Shown: positions 33,405-42,870, numbered from the stretch's first letter. The stretch: 64,000 nucleotides of DNA from Acidimicrobiia bacterium (GCA_023265025.1 JAHFUP010000012.1:1-64000), one strand, 5' to 3'. A program made the numbers and translations. Notes: generated by a model from the letters alone, not told the origin.

Positions 33405-35864
33405 ATGATGAACGGCGCAGCGCTGTACCTCGTTACCGGCGCCATTGTCTCGGTCGCCTACTTCCTCGTCCCCGGTTTCGAGGGCAACGGGGTGGTGTTC
33501 GGCCTGGTGGGATTGTCGGCCGCGGCGGCCATCGTCGTCGGCGCCCTCCGCAACCGGCCCCGGCGTCGCCTCCCGTGGATGCTGTTCGCCGCCGCCCAGG
33601 TGTCCTTCGTGGTGGGCGACCTCTTCTACTACGCCCTCGACGCCGAGTTCCCGTCCGTCGGCGACGTCTTCTACCTGGCCGTCTACCCCCTCCTGGTCGC
33701 CGGCCTGCTGATGCTGGTCCGCTCGCGCAGCGCCGGCCGGGACCGGGGCAGCCTGCTCGACGCCTCCATCATCACCGTCGGACTCGGTCTGCTGGCCTGG
33801 GTGTTCCTCATCGAGCCCTACACCCACCTGGAGGGCCTGGCCACCATCGACCGGGTGCTGTCCATGGCCTACCCGTTGATGGACGTCCTGCTCCTCGCCG
33901 TCGCCGCCCGGCTGGCCATCGGTTCCGGCACCCGGCCGCTCAGCTTCTACCTGATCAGCGTGGGCATCGTCAGCCTTCTGGCCACCGACAGTGTCTACGG
34001 GTACATGCTGCTGCACAACGGCTACGGCCAGGGCGGGCTGCTCGACGCCGGCTGGCTGGTCTACTACCTGCTCTGGGGTACCGCCGCCCTCCTGCCCAAC
34101 ATGCGCAGGATCGAAGAGCGTGCGACCGGACGCGGGCCCAGCCTCACCGGTCGCCGGCTGCTGCCGCTGGCGGCCGCCACGCTGATCGCCCCCGCCGTCG
34201 GTATCATCCAGTCGATCCAGGACACCGACGCCGCGCTGTCGGTGTCGGCGGTGGCGTCGGCCGTGCTGTTCCTCCTCGTGCTGTCCCGCATGACCGGCCT
34301 GGTCAAGAGCCTCAGGCACAGCATCGACGACGAGCACCGGGCCGTCTTCCGGGAAGGGGTGCTCCGCCGGGCCGCAGTGGCCCTCGGAGGCGCCCCGGAC
34401 CGCGATGTCGTAGACCGGGTGACACTGGAGGCGGCCTCCGCGCTCACCGCCGACGCCGGCCGCGTGGAGGTCGATGTCGCCCTCCGCCCGGCGCAGGGCG
34501 GTTCGGGCCCCCAATCCGGACCCATGCCCACGCCCGGTGGTCCCTGGACGCTCCAGGTGCCCATCGCCACCCACGCCGCCGACCACGGGTCGATCTGGGT
34601 CTCCGGGCCCGAGCGACCGGCGCCGGCTCTGCTCGCCGCCCTGGAGGCGCTCGGCGCCCAGGCCGCCGTGGCCCTCGACCGCGCCGCCCTCGCCGACGAC
34701 CTCCTCCGCCGGCGCAGCGACGAGCGAATGTCCGCCATCGTCCAGCAGGCGTCCGACGTGATCATCGTGCTCGACGCCGACCTCGTCATCCGGCACCAGA
34801 CCGCCTCCCAGAGCCGCTTCCTGCATTACGAGGCGGCGGCGATAACCGGCGTGCCGTTCATCGACCTCGTCCACCCCGACGACGTGCCGGTGGCCGTGGC
34901 GTTTCTCAGCGCGCTGGCGGCCCGGGCCGGCCTCCGGCCCGAGACCGAGTTCCGGTTCCGCAGTGCCGACGGGCGATGGGTCACCATCGATGCGCTCGGC
35001 AACAACCTCCTGGCCGACCCCCGCGTCATGGGGATCGTCGTCACCATGCGGGACGCCACCAAGCGCCGCGCCCTCGAAGAGGGCCTGCGCCTCCAGGTGC
35101 ACGAACTGACCGAGCTCGACCGGATCAAAACCGACCTCGTCACGACCGTCTCCCACGAGCTCCGCACACCGCTGACCACGGTGGTGGGCCACGTCGAGAT
35201 GCTGGGCGACGGAGAGTTCGGCACGCTGGCCGACGAGCAGGTCTGGGCCGTGAAGGCCATCGAACGGAACTGCCACCGGCTGCTCACCCTGATCGAGGAC
35301 ATGCTGACGCTGGCCAAGATCGAGAACGGTGGGCTCGGGCTGGACATCGTCGCCACCGACGTGCCGGCGCTGTTGGCCGACGTCGCGACGGCAGGGGCCG
35401 CGCTGTCCACGCCGAAGGGCCTGGCGATGAGCTTCGACGTCGCCCCGGACTTCCCCGCCGTGCTGGCCGACCGCTCCGCCCTCGAACGGGCCCTGCTCAA
35501 CCTCGTCTCGAACGCGATCAAGTTCACCCCGGACGGCGGTTCGGTCGCCGTGCGAGTCGGCTGGGACCAGACCAATGCCATCTTCAGCGTCCGGGACACG
35601 GGAATCGGCATGTCCGCCGACGACCGGGAGCGGCTCTTCACCCGCTTCTTCCGGTCGCCGACCGCCATGTCGATGGCCATCCCGGGGACCGGGCTCGGCC
35701 TCGCCATCGTCAAGAAGATCATCGACGACCACCACGGGACGATCCGGGTCGACTCCGTGCCGGGCGCCGGCACCACTGTCCAGTTCACGATCCCCCTCGT
35801 GCCGGCGACCACCCCCCGGGCGGCCACGCTGGTGACGGCGGGGCCGCGGCGCCGTCTCGCCTGA
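33405..35864 (+). CDS. Membrane-bound PAS sensor histidine kinase
   Basis: An 819-residue protein. The first 300 residues contain about nine hydrophobic segments (LYLVTGAIVSVAYFLVPG onward), a seven-to-nine-helix membrane sensor. A linker with a degenerate GAF-like part (about 330-430) follows, then PAS (about 438-558), HisKA with TVSHELRTPLT (His584) and HATPase with NLVSNAIKF (about 699), DTGIGMSADD (about 732) and GTGLGLAI (about 762). No receiver or HPt is fused and no response regulator gene is adjacent, so the partner is unknown. ATG at 33405 is immediately followed by a second ATG. Confidence 0.9.
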   Translation: MMNGAALYLVTGAIVSVAYFLVPGFEGNGVVFGLVGLSAAAAIVVGALRNRPRRRLPWMLFAAAQVSFVVGDLFYYALDAEFPSVGDVFYLAVYPLLVAGLLMLVRSRSAGRDRGSLLDASIITVGLGLLAWVFLIEPYTHLEGLATIDRVLSMAYPLMDVLLLAVAARLAIGSGTRPLSFYLISVGIVSLLATDSVYGYMLLHNGYGQGGLLDAGWLVYYLLWGTAALLPNMRRIEERATGRGPSLTGRRLLPLAAATLIAPAVGIIQSIQDTDAALSVSAVASAVLFLLVLSRMTGLVKSLRHSIDDEHRAVFREGVLRRAAVALGGAPDRDVVDRVTLEAASALTADAGRVEVDVALRPAQGGSGPQSGPMPTPGGPWTLQVPIATHAADHGSIWVSGPERPAPALLAALEALGAQAAVALDRAALADDLLRRRSDERMSAIVQQASDVIIVLDADLVIRHQTASQSRFLHYEAAAITGVPFIDLVHPDDVPVAVAFLSALAARAGLRPETEFRFRSADGRWVTIDALGNNLLADPRVMGIVVTMRDATKRRALEEGLRLQVHELTELDRIKTDLVTTVSHELRTPLTTVVGHVEMLGDGEFGTLADEQVWAVKAIERNCHRLLTLIEDMLTLAKIENGGLGLDIVATDVPALLADVATAGAALSTPKGLAMSFDVAPDFPAVLADRSALERALLNLVSNAIKFTPDGGSVAVRVGWDQTNAIFSVRDTGIGMSADDRERLFTRFFRSPTAMSMAIPGTGLGLAIVKKIIDDHHGTIRVDSVPGAGTTVQFTIPLVPATTPRAATLVTAGPRRRLA

Positions 35865-35870
35865 CGCGGC

Positions 35871-37016
35871 TTACCCGGAGGCCACCCGCTCGAGGAAGGG
35901 AACCGACTCGGCAACCTCGGGTAGCGCCTGCACCGCATCCCGCACGGACCGGGCACCATCCCCGAAGGACGGGTCGGAGAGCGCCCGCGTCACGGCGGCC
36001 GCCAGCGCGCCGACCGCGGCCATTTCCCCTTCGAGGGCGATGCCGGCGCCCAGCGCCGCGACCCGCGCCGCGTTGTAGGGCTGGTCGGCGAACAGGGGCA
36101 GGACAACCATGGGCACTCCTGCCGCCAGGCCGAGCATCGTCGTGCCCATGCCGCCGTGGCCGACCATCGCCGCGGCATGGGGCATCACCGCACGCTGTGG
36201 CCACCACTTCTCCACATGCACGTTGGCCGGGAGCGGCCGTAGCGCCTCCGGGTCGCCCGCTTCGCCGAGCGTGAGGAGCACGCGCACCGGGAGGTCGCCG
36301 AGCGCCGCCGCCACCTGCTGGTACAGGACGGGGAACAGCCCCATCGCCGCCGCGACCGACCCGAAGCTGACATAGACCAGCGGGGCGTCCGACCCGTCCC
36401 ACCAGTCCGGCAGCGCGGCCTGCTCGGCGGCGGTGGCCGGGTCCCGGAACCGGCGCACGGACCGGCTGCCCCCCGCCGCCGGTGGGTCGAACAACTCGGG
36501 CAGCAGCGACACGCACGGCTCCGACTGGAGGCCGGCGACGCCGGCGGTCGCGCCCAGGGCGGCGAGGGGGCCGGCGAGGCCCGGCAGGAATGCGTCCTCG
36601 AATGCCATGAGCCCGACGGCCACGCAGGCGTGCGGTATGCCGGCCTCGACGGCGACGGCATACGAGGCGAACTCGCTCGGATCACGCAGGACGAGATCGG
36701 GACGCCACTCCCCTACCGTGGCCCGCAATCCGGGCCGGGCGGCCCGGGCGTTGATGCCCGTGAAGATCTCGCCGATGACGATCGCGTTGGCATCGACATT
36801 CGACAGCCCGGGCAGGCGGGCGAACACCGCGCCCTGCGCTACGGGATCGCCGTCGGAAAACGGTCGGTGGTCGAAGCCGGCCGACGCGACGGCGCCGGCG
36901 AACGACTCGGGTGCCGCGACGGCAACCTGGTGGCCGGCGTCACGGAGGGCACGGGCAAACGGGACCATGGGGCCGAAGTGGCCGGCGCCGGCGGTTGTCG
37001 CTACGAGGACGCGCAT
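35871..37016 (-). CDS. GT1/MGT-type glycosyltransferase
   Basis: A 381-residue GT-B glycosyltransferase. The N-terminus VLVATTAGAGHFGPMVPFARALRDAGHQVAVA is the acceptor lobe with His12 of the family, and the C-terminal block WPQRAVMPHAAAMVGHGGMGTTMLGLAAGVPMVVLPLFADQPYNA is the NDP-sugar signature. It resembles macrolide or glycopeptide glycosyltransferases and UGTs, which glycosylate small molecules or antibiotics. No metabolite cluster surrounds it, so the acceptor is unknown. ATG at 37016 is the natural start; the upstream lipoprotein gene ends 7 bp before. Confidence 0.88.
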   Translation of the reverse strand: MRVLVATTAGAGHFGPMVPFARALRDAGHQVAVAAPESFAGAVASAGFDHRPFSDGDPVAQGAVFARLPGLSNVDANAIVIGEIFTGINARAARPGLRATVGEWRPDLVLRDPSEFASYAVAVEAGIPHACVAVGLMAFEDAFLPGLAGPLAALGATAGVAGLQSEPCVSLLPELFDPPAAGGSRSVRRFRDPATAAEQAALPDWWDGSDAPLVYVSFGSVAAAMGLFPVLYQQVAAALGDLPVRVLLTLGEAGDPEALRPLPANVHVEKWWPQRAVMPHAAAMVGHGGMGTTMLGLAAGVPMVVLPLFADQPYNAARVAALGAGIALEGEMAAVGALAAAVTRALSDPSFGDGARSVRDAVQALPEVAESVPFLERVASG

Positions 37017-37023
37017 GTGTCGA

Positions 37024-37482
37024 TCATGGCTGGAATCGCACCTCGGCGACGCCGCCGGTGGGGTTCTGCACCCGTATGAGCAGCTGCTCACCGGACGGTC
37101 GCCGCCAGGCGCAGATCGTCGAACCTGCGGCACCCGAGCACTCGGAGAACGACCAGAGGTCCGCCGCCTGCCATCGGCGGGCGAACAGCACGTCGACCGC
37201 CGCCGGCTGGGCCACCTTGGCCGCCGCGGCGCGGTCGGAAGCCGCCCACGCGGCGTAGAGCGCCCGGGCCGAGGCTTCGGGTGATGCCGGCGCCGGCGCA
37301 GTGGTCGTCGCCCGAGCCGTCGTCGTGGTCGACGCCGCCGGCGTGGTGGTGGATGACGTCGAGGTGCTCGTCTGCACCACTTCTGGGGTCGGGACGGGCG
37401 GTGCGGTCCTCGCCGTGGGGTCGTCCGAGCAGGCGGTGAGGACCACCGCCATCACGAACGCGCCCACGACCTTCCGCATCAC
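37024..37482 (-). CDS. Lipoprotein with Ser/Thr-rich linker
   Basis: A 152-residue lipoprotein. MMRKVVGAFVMAVVLTACSDDP has a lipobox (L-T-A-C, Cys around residue 18), followed by a 45-residue Ser/Thr/Pro linker. The C-terminal 80 residues form a small globular domain with two Cys, ...FSECSGAAGSTICAWRRPSGEQLLIRVQNPTGG. It lies between the GH25 lysozyme gene (adjacent, same strand) and the glycosyltransferase gene, so an envelope role is likely. The domain is not one I recognise. Confidence 0.78.
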   Translation of the reverse strand: MMRKVVGAFVMAVVLTACSDDPTARTAPPVPTPEVVQTSTSTSSTTTPAASTTTTARATTTAPAPASPEASARALYAAWAASDRAAAAKVAQPAAVDVLFARRWQAADLWSFSECSGAAGSTICAWRRPSGEQLLIRVQNPTGGVAEVRFQP

Positions 37483-38322
37483 CTACGGCTTCGGCGCGCC
37501 CTGCAAGCCGGTGAGGATGTTCGTGAGCAGGCCTCGGACGAGGTCGCCCAGGGGATCCGCGGAAGGCGGCACGGTGCCGCCGTAGCCGGCGAGCTCGGCG
37601 GCGGTGCCGGCGAAGATCGAGTCGTCCACCCTGCCGACCACGCCCGGCACCGTCGTGTTCGAGGTGTACTGCCACCAGGTCCACCTGCTCCAGCGGTCGG
37701 TCCTCGGCGGGGTCGCCGGGACGCTCCCGTCGTCGGCCCCCCACGCCGCCACCCACAAGGGGTACTGGGTCAGGCGGCTGGTGGGGATGGAGTAGAGGTA
37801 GGACTGGTAGCTGTACAGGACGGGCGTGCGGCCTGTCCCCTGGGCCACCAGGCCGAGCCACTCGGCGGCCCAGTCGCCGACCCCCGCGCCGGGCGCCACC
37901 TCCAGGTCGAGCACCGGCACCTCGCCCGGGCCCAGCGGCCCGACGGTGCGCAGGAAGTGGGCCGCCTCGGCCGCGGCCGTGTTCCGGTCCGGGCGGGCGA
38001 AGTGGTAGAAGCCTCGGAGCGCGAAGCCGGCGCCAGCCATGCCCAGACGGTTCCCGGCGTAGGTGCTGTCGACGGACGTGGCCCCTTCGGTGGCCTTGGC
38101 GAACGCGAAGAGACGGCCGGAGCGCCGAACTGCCCCCCAGTCCACCGTGCCCTGCCAGCCGCTGACGTCGATCCCGTGGATGGCCGGGGCGGCGCCGGCG
38201 GGGCCGGCGGTCACCACCACGCCGACGCCGGCGATGCCGACGGCACCCAGCACGACGGCGACCGCCGCCGACACCGCGCTGCGGAACCCGGCCGCTCTCG
38301 GACTCCCAGCCTGCCCCGACAT
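37483..38322 (-). CDS. Secreted GH25 lysozyme (N,O-diacetylmuramidase type)
   Basis: A 279-residue protein. The N-terminal 48 residues form a signal peptide ending AGPAGAAPA. The GH25 domain opens with HGIDVSGWQGTVDW (catalytic Asp region), then FAFAKATEG, GFYHFAR, VPVLDLEV (acidic active-site pair), YSYQSYL and WTWWQYTS. GH25 enzymes hydrolyse beta-1,4 glycosidic bonds of peptidoglycan. The stop is next to the start of the lipoprotein gene downstream (at 37482). The ATG at 38322 is preferred over an upstream in-frame start because it places the signal peptide at the N-terminus. Confidence 0.92.
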   Translation of the reverse strand: MSGQAGSPRAAGFRSAVSAAVAVVLGAVGIAGVGVVVTAGPAGAAPAIHGIDVSGWQGTVDWGAVRRSGRLFAFAKATEGATSVDSTYAGNRLGMAGAGFALRGFYHFARPDRNTAAAEAAHFLRTVGPLGPGEVPVLDLEVAPGAGVGDWAAEWLGLVAQGTGRTPVLYSYQSYLYSIPTSRLTQYPLWVAAWGADDGSVPATPPRTDRWSRWTWWQYTSNTTVPGVVGRVDDSIFAGTAAELAGYGGTVPPSADPLGDLVRGLLTNILTGLQGAPKP

Positions 38323-38444
38323 CGCCAACCACCCCCGTCCTCCGACAGCCCCTCCGGCCCGTCCTGCCGCCCGGCGCCGAAAGGGTAGCCCCACGGGGAG
38401 CCGCCGTCGCGTCACGGAGTGCGTTCAGGGGCGCGGGCCGTGGA

Positions 38445-39041
38445 TCAGGCGGGAACCGGCCGGTAGGCGCAGATGATCACGCCGGTGCTCGCCATCGTCG
38501 TAGATATCAGCTCCATACGGCGTTTCCGGCCGTCCTCCGGAAAGAGCCGCTTACCGCCACCGAGGAGGATCGGTTCGAGCATCAGGTGGAGCTCGTCGAC
38601 CAGGTCGTTGACGAGGAGCTGGGAGGCCAGCGAGGCGCTGCCCATCACGTTCAGGGCCCCGCCGCCATCCCGCGCGCGCAGCGCCCTGATCGCCCCGATG
38701 GCGTCGTCCGCCGGCAGGAGGGTGGTGTTGGTCCAGGTGAGGTCGTCCGGCCCGAGTGTCCTCGACGCCACGTACTTGGGAATCGCGTTCATCTGGTCGG
38801 CGAACGGGTCGCCGGCGCGTCCCGGCCACGCCGCCGCCATCGTCGCCCAGGTGCGGCGACCGAAGAGGAGCGCCTCCGTCCGCTCCATCACTGCGCCGAT
38901 CGCCGGCCCCATGGCCTCGGCGTCGAAGAACGGCATGGACCATCCCCCGTGCTCGAACCCGCCGTCGGTGTCCTCTTTTCTCTGGCCCGGGGCCTGCACC
39001 ACCCCGTCGAGGCTCATGAAGTCGCTGAGGATGACCCGCAT
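38445..39041 (-). CDS. RibD C-terminal/dihydrofolate reductase-like protein
   Basis: A 198-residue protein reading MRVILSDFMSLDGVVQAPGQ at the N-terminus, then ALLFGRRTWATMAAAWP, FADQMNAIPKYVASRTL and LNVMGSASLASQLLVNDLVDELHLMLEPILLGGGKRLF. This is the RibD_C/YyaP-YwjB dihydrofolate-reductase-like fold, with the NADPH-binding GSASL loop. Members are usually annotated as dihydrofolate reductase family without proven activity. ATG at 39041 follows GAGAGGGGAGCGGAC on the minus strand. No operon partner is seen. Confidence 0.9.
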   Translation of the reverse strand: MRVILSDFMSLDGVVQAPGQRKEDTDGGFEHGGWSMPFFDAEAMGPAIGAVMERTEALLFGRRTWATMAAAWPGRAGDPFADQMNAIPKYVASRTLGPDDLTWTNTTLLPADDAIGAIRALRARDGGGALNVMGSASLASQLLVNDLVDELHLMLEPILLGGGKRLFPEDGRKRRMELISTTMASTGVIICAYRPVPA

Positions 39042-39116
39042 GTCCGCTCCCCTCTCTCGGCCTGGATGAGCTTCGCGCGAACTAACCATTCGCGGCCGGC
39101 CGTGACTTGAGGGGCC

Positions 39117-40304
39117 ATGAACGACACGGTGGAGAAGTACGGGCCGGACGGTCATCCGCCAGCAAGGGACGTGTGCCCCACACGGCCCCGCCGCCGCCTG
39201 CGGGTGGTGGCGGTCACCACGGCGGTCGGACTCGCCGGCGCACTGGTGGTGGGCCTCTCCGGCCCCTCCGGCGCGACGGTGACAACCGTGTCGGGGAGCG
39301 CGACCGGGTACCTCCTCTCCGTCGGCCTCTTCGGTGGTCCGGCGAGCCAGCGGGGCCCGGCGGGAACGCCGGGATGCGATCCGAACCTGCCGCCTCCGGG
39401 GCCGAACTCCACCCGGACGGAAGGCTGCAGCCCCACCGTCAGCCTTCCGTCATCGGGTTCCGCATCCCCGATCACCGCGACGGACGCCGACGGCGTGCGG
39501 GCGGTATACGGGCCCGCCGTCATCTTCGGCGGCCGATGGTCGTGGTCGATCAGCGCCCCGCCGTCGGGTCCGATCAGCGTCAGCACGCAGGGCACCACGG
39601 GCCCGTACGGATCCGTGGCCAGCTCGGTCTCCATCACCCGGGCGCCGTCGGGGGCGACCTGGCTCCCGCCGGGCGAAAAGGGCTCGATCTGGTGGCCGGG
39701 CGGTGTCGGTCCCGGGCCCGTGGTGGCCGATGGCGTGACCAGCGGGTGCCGGGCCGTGGAGACCAACGCCTCGACCGGATCGTCGACGGTGTTCGGCTGG
39801 ACCGCCATCAACAACGGCCGCCTGGGTTTGAGCACCGACCAGTGGGGCGACCCCGTCACAATCGAGCCGATGCCGGCCAGCCCCCGCCCAAACGACGGCC
39901 CGCACCGTGGCGTCCTGACCAACGTCGGCGACTCTTTCGAGGTGTTCTACAACGAGCAGGACACGTCGGTCCCGGGGTCGATCACCGTCACCGCGATCCA
40001 CATGCGGCTGCTCGGCCCGATCGCGGTGGGCGACCTCTACATCGGCCGGACCCAGTGCAGCGTCCGCGGAGGCGGCGGCGGCTCCACCACCACGATGGCC
40101 ACCACGGCTCCCATGTCCTGTGCCGAGCTCCAGGCGTCCCTGGCCCGTATGAACGCGGCCGTCGACGCCGCCGAGGCGTCTATCCCCTTCACCGTCCCGC
40201 GCGAGTTGCAGGCGGCGGCGCTGGCCGACCTGGAGCGGATCAGGGCCCAGCGCACGGCGGAGATCAAGCAAGCCATGGGATCGGCGTGTCCGTCCGTTCC
40301 CTGA
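39117..40304 (+). CDS. Secreted hypothetical protein, paralog of the lipoprotein at 41995
   Basis: A 395-residue exported protein with one N-terminal hydrophobic segment (RVVAVTTAVGLAGALVVGL) after a basic stretch. The body shares a distinctive layout with the lipoprotein at 41995: VSGSATGYLLSVGLFGGPASQRGP, GCDP, TEGCSPTV, RAVYGPAVIFGG, PMPA(S/H)PRPNDGPH, TNVGDS and YNEQDTSVPGSITVTAIHM-LLGP-AVGDLYI, plus two conserved Cys pairs. The C-terminal 90 residues are unique, with a helical segment AELQASLARMNAAVDAAE. It lies directly upstream of the ECF sigma gene. I recognise no named family. Confidence 0.78.
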   Translation: MNDTVEKYGPDGHPPARDVCPTRPRRRLRVVAVTTAVGLAGALVVGLSGPSGATVTTVSGSATGYLLSVGLFGGPASQRGPAGTPGCDPNLPPPGPNSTRTEGCSPTVSLPSSGSASPITATDADGVRAVYGPAVIFGGRWSWSISAPPSGPISVSTQGTTGPYGSVASSVSITRAPSGATWLPPGEKGSIWWPGGVGPGPVVADGVTSGCRAVETNASTGSSTVFGWTAINNGRLGLSTDQWGDPVTIEPMPASPRPNDGPHRGVLTNVGDSFEVFYNEQDTSVPGSITVTAIHMRLLGPIAVGDLYIGRTQCSVRGGGGGSTTTMATTAPMSCAELQASLARMNAAVDAAEASIPFTVPRELQAAALADLERIRAQRTAEIKQAMGSACPSVP

Positions 40305-40382
40305 CCCTGAAAGGAAGGAAACCGGTTGTGCCGGCGTGCGGGACGGCCTAAGCATTCCTCTGCACGTGTGACTTGAGGGGGC

Positions 40383-40895
40383 ATGGAGCAGACGGTGGCG
40401 GCGGACGTTTCCTTCGACCGGTGGTACCGCTCCGAACACAGCCGCATGCTCGCCCTCCTCACCGTCGTGGCCGGCGACGCCGACGTGGCCCGCGACACCA
40501 CCGCCGAGGCGTTCACCCGGGCGCTGGAGCGCTGGGAGCGCGTCGGGGTCATGGCGTCGCCGTCGGCGTGGACGTACCGCGTGGGGGTGAACCTGCTCCG
40601 TCGCCGCGGGCGGCGGGCGGCGTTCGAGATGCGTCTCGTGCGGGACCCGCCCAGGCCGGTCCCGCCGCCGGCCGTCGATGCCGATCTCTGGGCCGCGGTC
40701 CGGGCTCTGCCGGTCCGCCAGCGGACCGCGATCGCGCTCCGCTACCTGTGCGACCTCCCGCAGCGGGAGATCGCCGCGGTCATGGGCGTGGCCGAGGGCA
40801 CCGTCTCGGCCACCCTCACCGCCGCCCGGCGCCGGCTCGCCGACGAGCTGCGCGTCGTCGACGAACCGGCCGAACGTCAGGAGGTGCGGCCATGA
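40383..40895 (+). CDS. ECF sigma factor
   Basis: A 170-residue sigma-70 family factor of the ECF (SigE-like) group. Region 2 is FDRWYRSEHSRMLALLTVVAGDADVARDTTAEAFTRALERW, and region 4 contains LPVRQRTAIALRYLCDLPQREIAAVMGVAEGTVSATLTAARRRL. Sigma-2 and sigma-4 are present without extra domains. ATGA overlap with the next gene. A GTGACTTGAGGGG-type leader directly before the ATG is shared with the paralog gene at 39117, so both may be read from related signals, for example the sigma's own promoter. Confidence 0.92.
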   Translation: MEQTVAADVSFDRWYRSEHSRMLALLTVVAGDADVARDTTAEAFTRALERWERVGVMASPSAWTYRVGVNLLRRRGRRAAFEMRLVRDPPRPVPPPAVDADLWAAVRALPVRQRTAIALRYLCDLPQREIAAVMGVAEGTVSATLTAARRRLADELRVVDEPAERQEVRP

Positions 40896-41998
40896 CGGAC
40901 GTGGCCGAGGAACTCCGCTCCCTTCTCGACTATCCGGCAAATGCGCCGGAGCCGGTGGAGGAGCTGCATCGGAGGGTCGGGGTACGGCGCCGGCGCCGGG
41001 CGAGACGTCGCTCGCTGGCCGCCGGCCTGGCGGCCGTCGCCATGTCGATCGCCGTCGTGCCGATCCTGCACCGGGCCGACGACCAACCGACCCGCATCGC
41101 GACCGTCCCGGCGCCGGCGATCCCGGCCGGCCCGCGATTGGAGTACTCCCTGCCCGAGGGATGGCAGACCCTGTATGCCGAAGGCAACCGGCTTGCCGTC
41201 GCGACCGACGCTCTGTCGGACCGGGACCGGGAGCTCGCGCTTCTGACGCGGTCCGATGCGTCCTTCCGCGACTTGCCGCCGGATGCGGTCGTCGTCGCCG
41301 TGGGCGCCGACCCGCTGGACGTCAAGTACGGGACGAACTGGGACGGCTCGGTGATCAACGCCGGCCCCGCGTACGGTCTGGGCCCCGAGCGGGTGCTGGC
41401 GGGCGGCGTCCGGTTCCGGAAGGGAGACGTGCCGCAGTCCATCGTGCAGATCGCGTCATACGCCGGTCCGGATGCGCCGGCGAGCCGGCTGCGCGAGGCC
41501 GAAGCGGTTGCCGCCAGCATCCGCCTGGTCGGCGCCGGAGGCACCGCTCCGCCGGCTCCGCCGGCGGGGAGCGCGTCCGGGGCGTCGGCCGCCCCCCAAG
41601 CACTCAAGGAGGTGGCCCGGGCCGGCACCGGGCCCTCCTCGGTCGTGTTGGAGGCAGATGCCGACTGCGCCTACTTCCGCCCCGCCGGCAGCCAGCCCCA
41701 CCAGCAGGGCCACGACCGCCTGGGCGGAGGGTGTGGTACCCGACCGGCTCCGGGCGCGATCGCCACCATCGGATCGGCCGTGCTCGTGTGGGGGGAGCCG
41801 GGTACCGCGCCGTCCTCGGCGACGGCCATGCGGGTCGGTCCCGACGTGAAATCGGTGTCGGCCAGGACCGCGGACGGCCGCACGTTCCCTGCGGCCCTTG
41901 GTGCGACCGGATGGGGCGTCGCCGTGGGCCCCGGACGGATCGTGGGTCTGACGGCGATCGATTCCGCCGGCCGCCAGACCGAGTCCTTCGTGCCATGA
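40892..41998 (+). CDS. Membrane protein coupled to ECF sigma (anti-sigma-like?)
   Basis: A 368-residue protein with one membrane segment near residue 45 (SLAAGLAAVAMSIAVVPIL) behind a very basic stretch. The N-terminal 40 residues are cytosolic and acidic (MTDVAEELRSLLDYPANAPEPVEELHRRVGV). The large outside part carries a Cys-containing region (ADADCAYFR...GGGCG). In operon with ECF sigma (ATGA overlap) and with the lipoprotein (ATGA overlap), it occupies the position of an anti-sigma factor. It lacks the HxxxCxxC zinc motif of ZAS anti-sigmas, so the function is inferred from context only. Confidence 0.7.
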   Translation: MTDVAEELRSLLDYPANAPEPVEELHRRVGVRRRRRARRRSLAAGLAAVAMSIAVVPILHRADDQPTRIATVPAPAIPAGPRLEYSLPEGWQTLYAEGNRLAVATDALSDRDRELALLTRSDASFRDLPPDAVVVAVGADPLDVKYGTNWDGSVINAGPAYGLGPERVLAGGVRFRKGDVPQSIVQIASYAGPDAPASRLREAEAVAASIRLVGAGGTAPPAPPAGSASGASAAPQALKEVARAGTGPSSVVLEADADCAYFRPAGSQPHQQGHDRLGGGCGTRPAPGAIATIGSAVLVWGEPGTAPSSATAMRVGPDVKSVSARTADGRTFPAALGATGWGVAVGPGRIVGLTAIDSAGRQTESFVP

Positions 41999-42870
41999 CG
42001 GTCGTGCGACCGCGGCTCGTGCTCCTTGCCGCGATCGCGATGACGGCAATCAGCTGTGCCGGGTCCCCCGCTCCTGCCGGACCGGTGACTGCCGTGTCGG
42101 GGCGCGCCACCGGGTTTCTCGGCAGCGTCAGCCTCTTCGGCGGGCCATCCACCCAACGAGGCCCGACGGGAGACCCAGGGTGCGACCCACGCCAGAACGC
42201 CCCGGGCCCGAACACGACGCCGACGGAGGGGTGCAGTCCAACGGTCGTGTTGCCCTCGGAGGGGGCAGCCGCTCCGGTCCGCATGACCGACGGCGACGGC
42301 GCACGAGCCGTCTGGGGCCCGGCGGTCGTCTTCGGCGGCACGTGGCCCCGCGAGAACACCCTGCCGCCGCCGTCGGGGCCCATCACGGTGAGCACCGAGG
42401 GCAGCACCGGTCCTCACGGGTCGGTCACGAGCTGGGTGTCCATCACCCCGACACCAGCTTCGGCGTCCTGGACGCCGGCCGGGTCCACCGAAGCCCAATC
42501 GTGGCCCGGGGGCGTCGGGCCGGGCCCGATCATCGCCGAGGAGGTGCGCAGCACGTGCACGGCCTCGCCCGGACATACCGCCACCGGGGCGACGACGATC
42601 ACGCACGGCGTCCTCGGCCTCACCACCGACGCCTGGGGCGACCCCAACACGTTCGCCCCGATGCCGGCGCACCCGCGACCGAACGACGGACCGCATCACG
42701 GCGTCATCACCAACGTCGGCGACTCGTACGACGTCTACTACAACGAGCAGGACACCTCGGTCCCGGGATCGATCACCGTGACCGCCATCCACATGAAGCT
42801 GCTCGGTCCTGTCGCCGTCGGCGACCTGTATATCGCACAGGCGCACTGCGGCGTGACGACGAACCGGTGA
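41995..42870 (+). CDS. Lipoprotein paralog of the 39117 secreted protein
   Basis: A 291-residue lipoprotein. VLLAAIAMTAISCAGSP gives the lipobox I-S-C. The mature part is homologous to the 39117 protein over nearly its whole length, including GRATGFLGSVSLFGGPSTQRGP, EGCSPTV, RAVWGPAVVFGG, PMPAHPRPNDGPHHGV and YNEQDTSVPGSITVTAIHMKLLGPVAVGDLYI. It differs by lacking the C-terminal helical extension. Last gene of the sigma operon; the ATG overlaps the preceding stop. The pair may be the cell-surface output or the sensed partner of the sigma system (inference). Confidence 0.82.
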   Translation: MTVVRPRLVLLAAIAMTAISCAGSPAPAGPVTAVSGRATGFLGSVSLFGGPSTQRGPTGDPGCDPRQNAPGPNTTPTEGCSPTVVLPSEGAAAPVRMTDGDGARAVWGPAVVFGGTWPRENTLPPPSGPITVSTEGSTGPHGSVTSWVSITPTPASASWTPAGSTEAQSWPGGVGPGPIIAEEVRSTCTASPGHTATGATTITHGVLGLTTDAWGDPNTFAPMPAHPRPNDGPHHGVITNVGDSYDVYYNEQDTSVPGSITVTAIHMKLLGPVAVGDLYIAQAHCGVTTNR

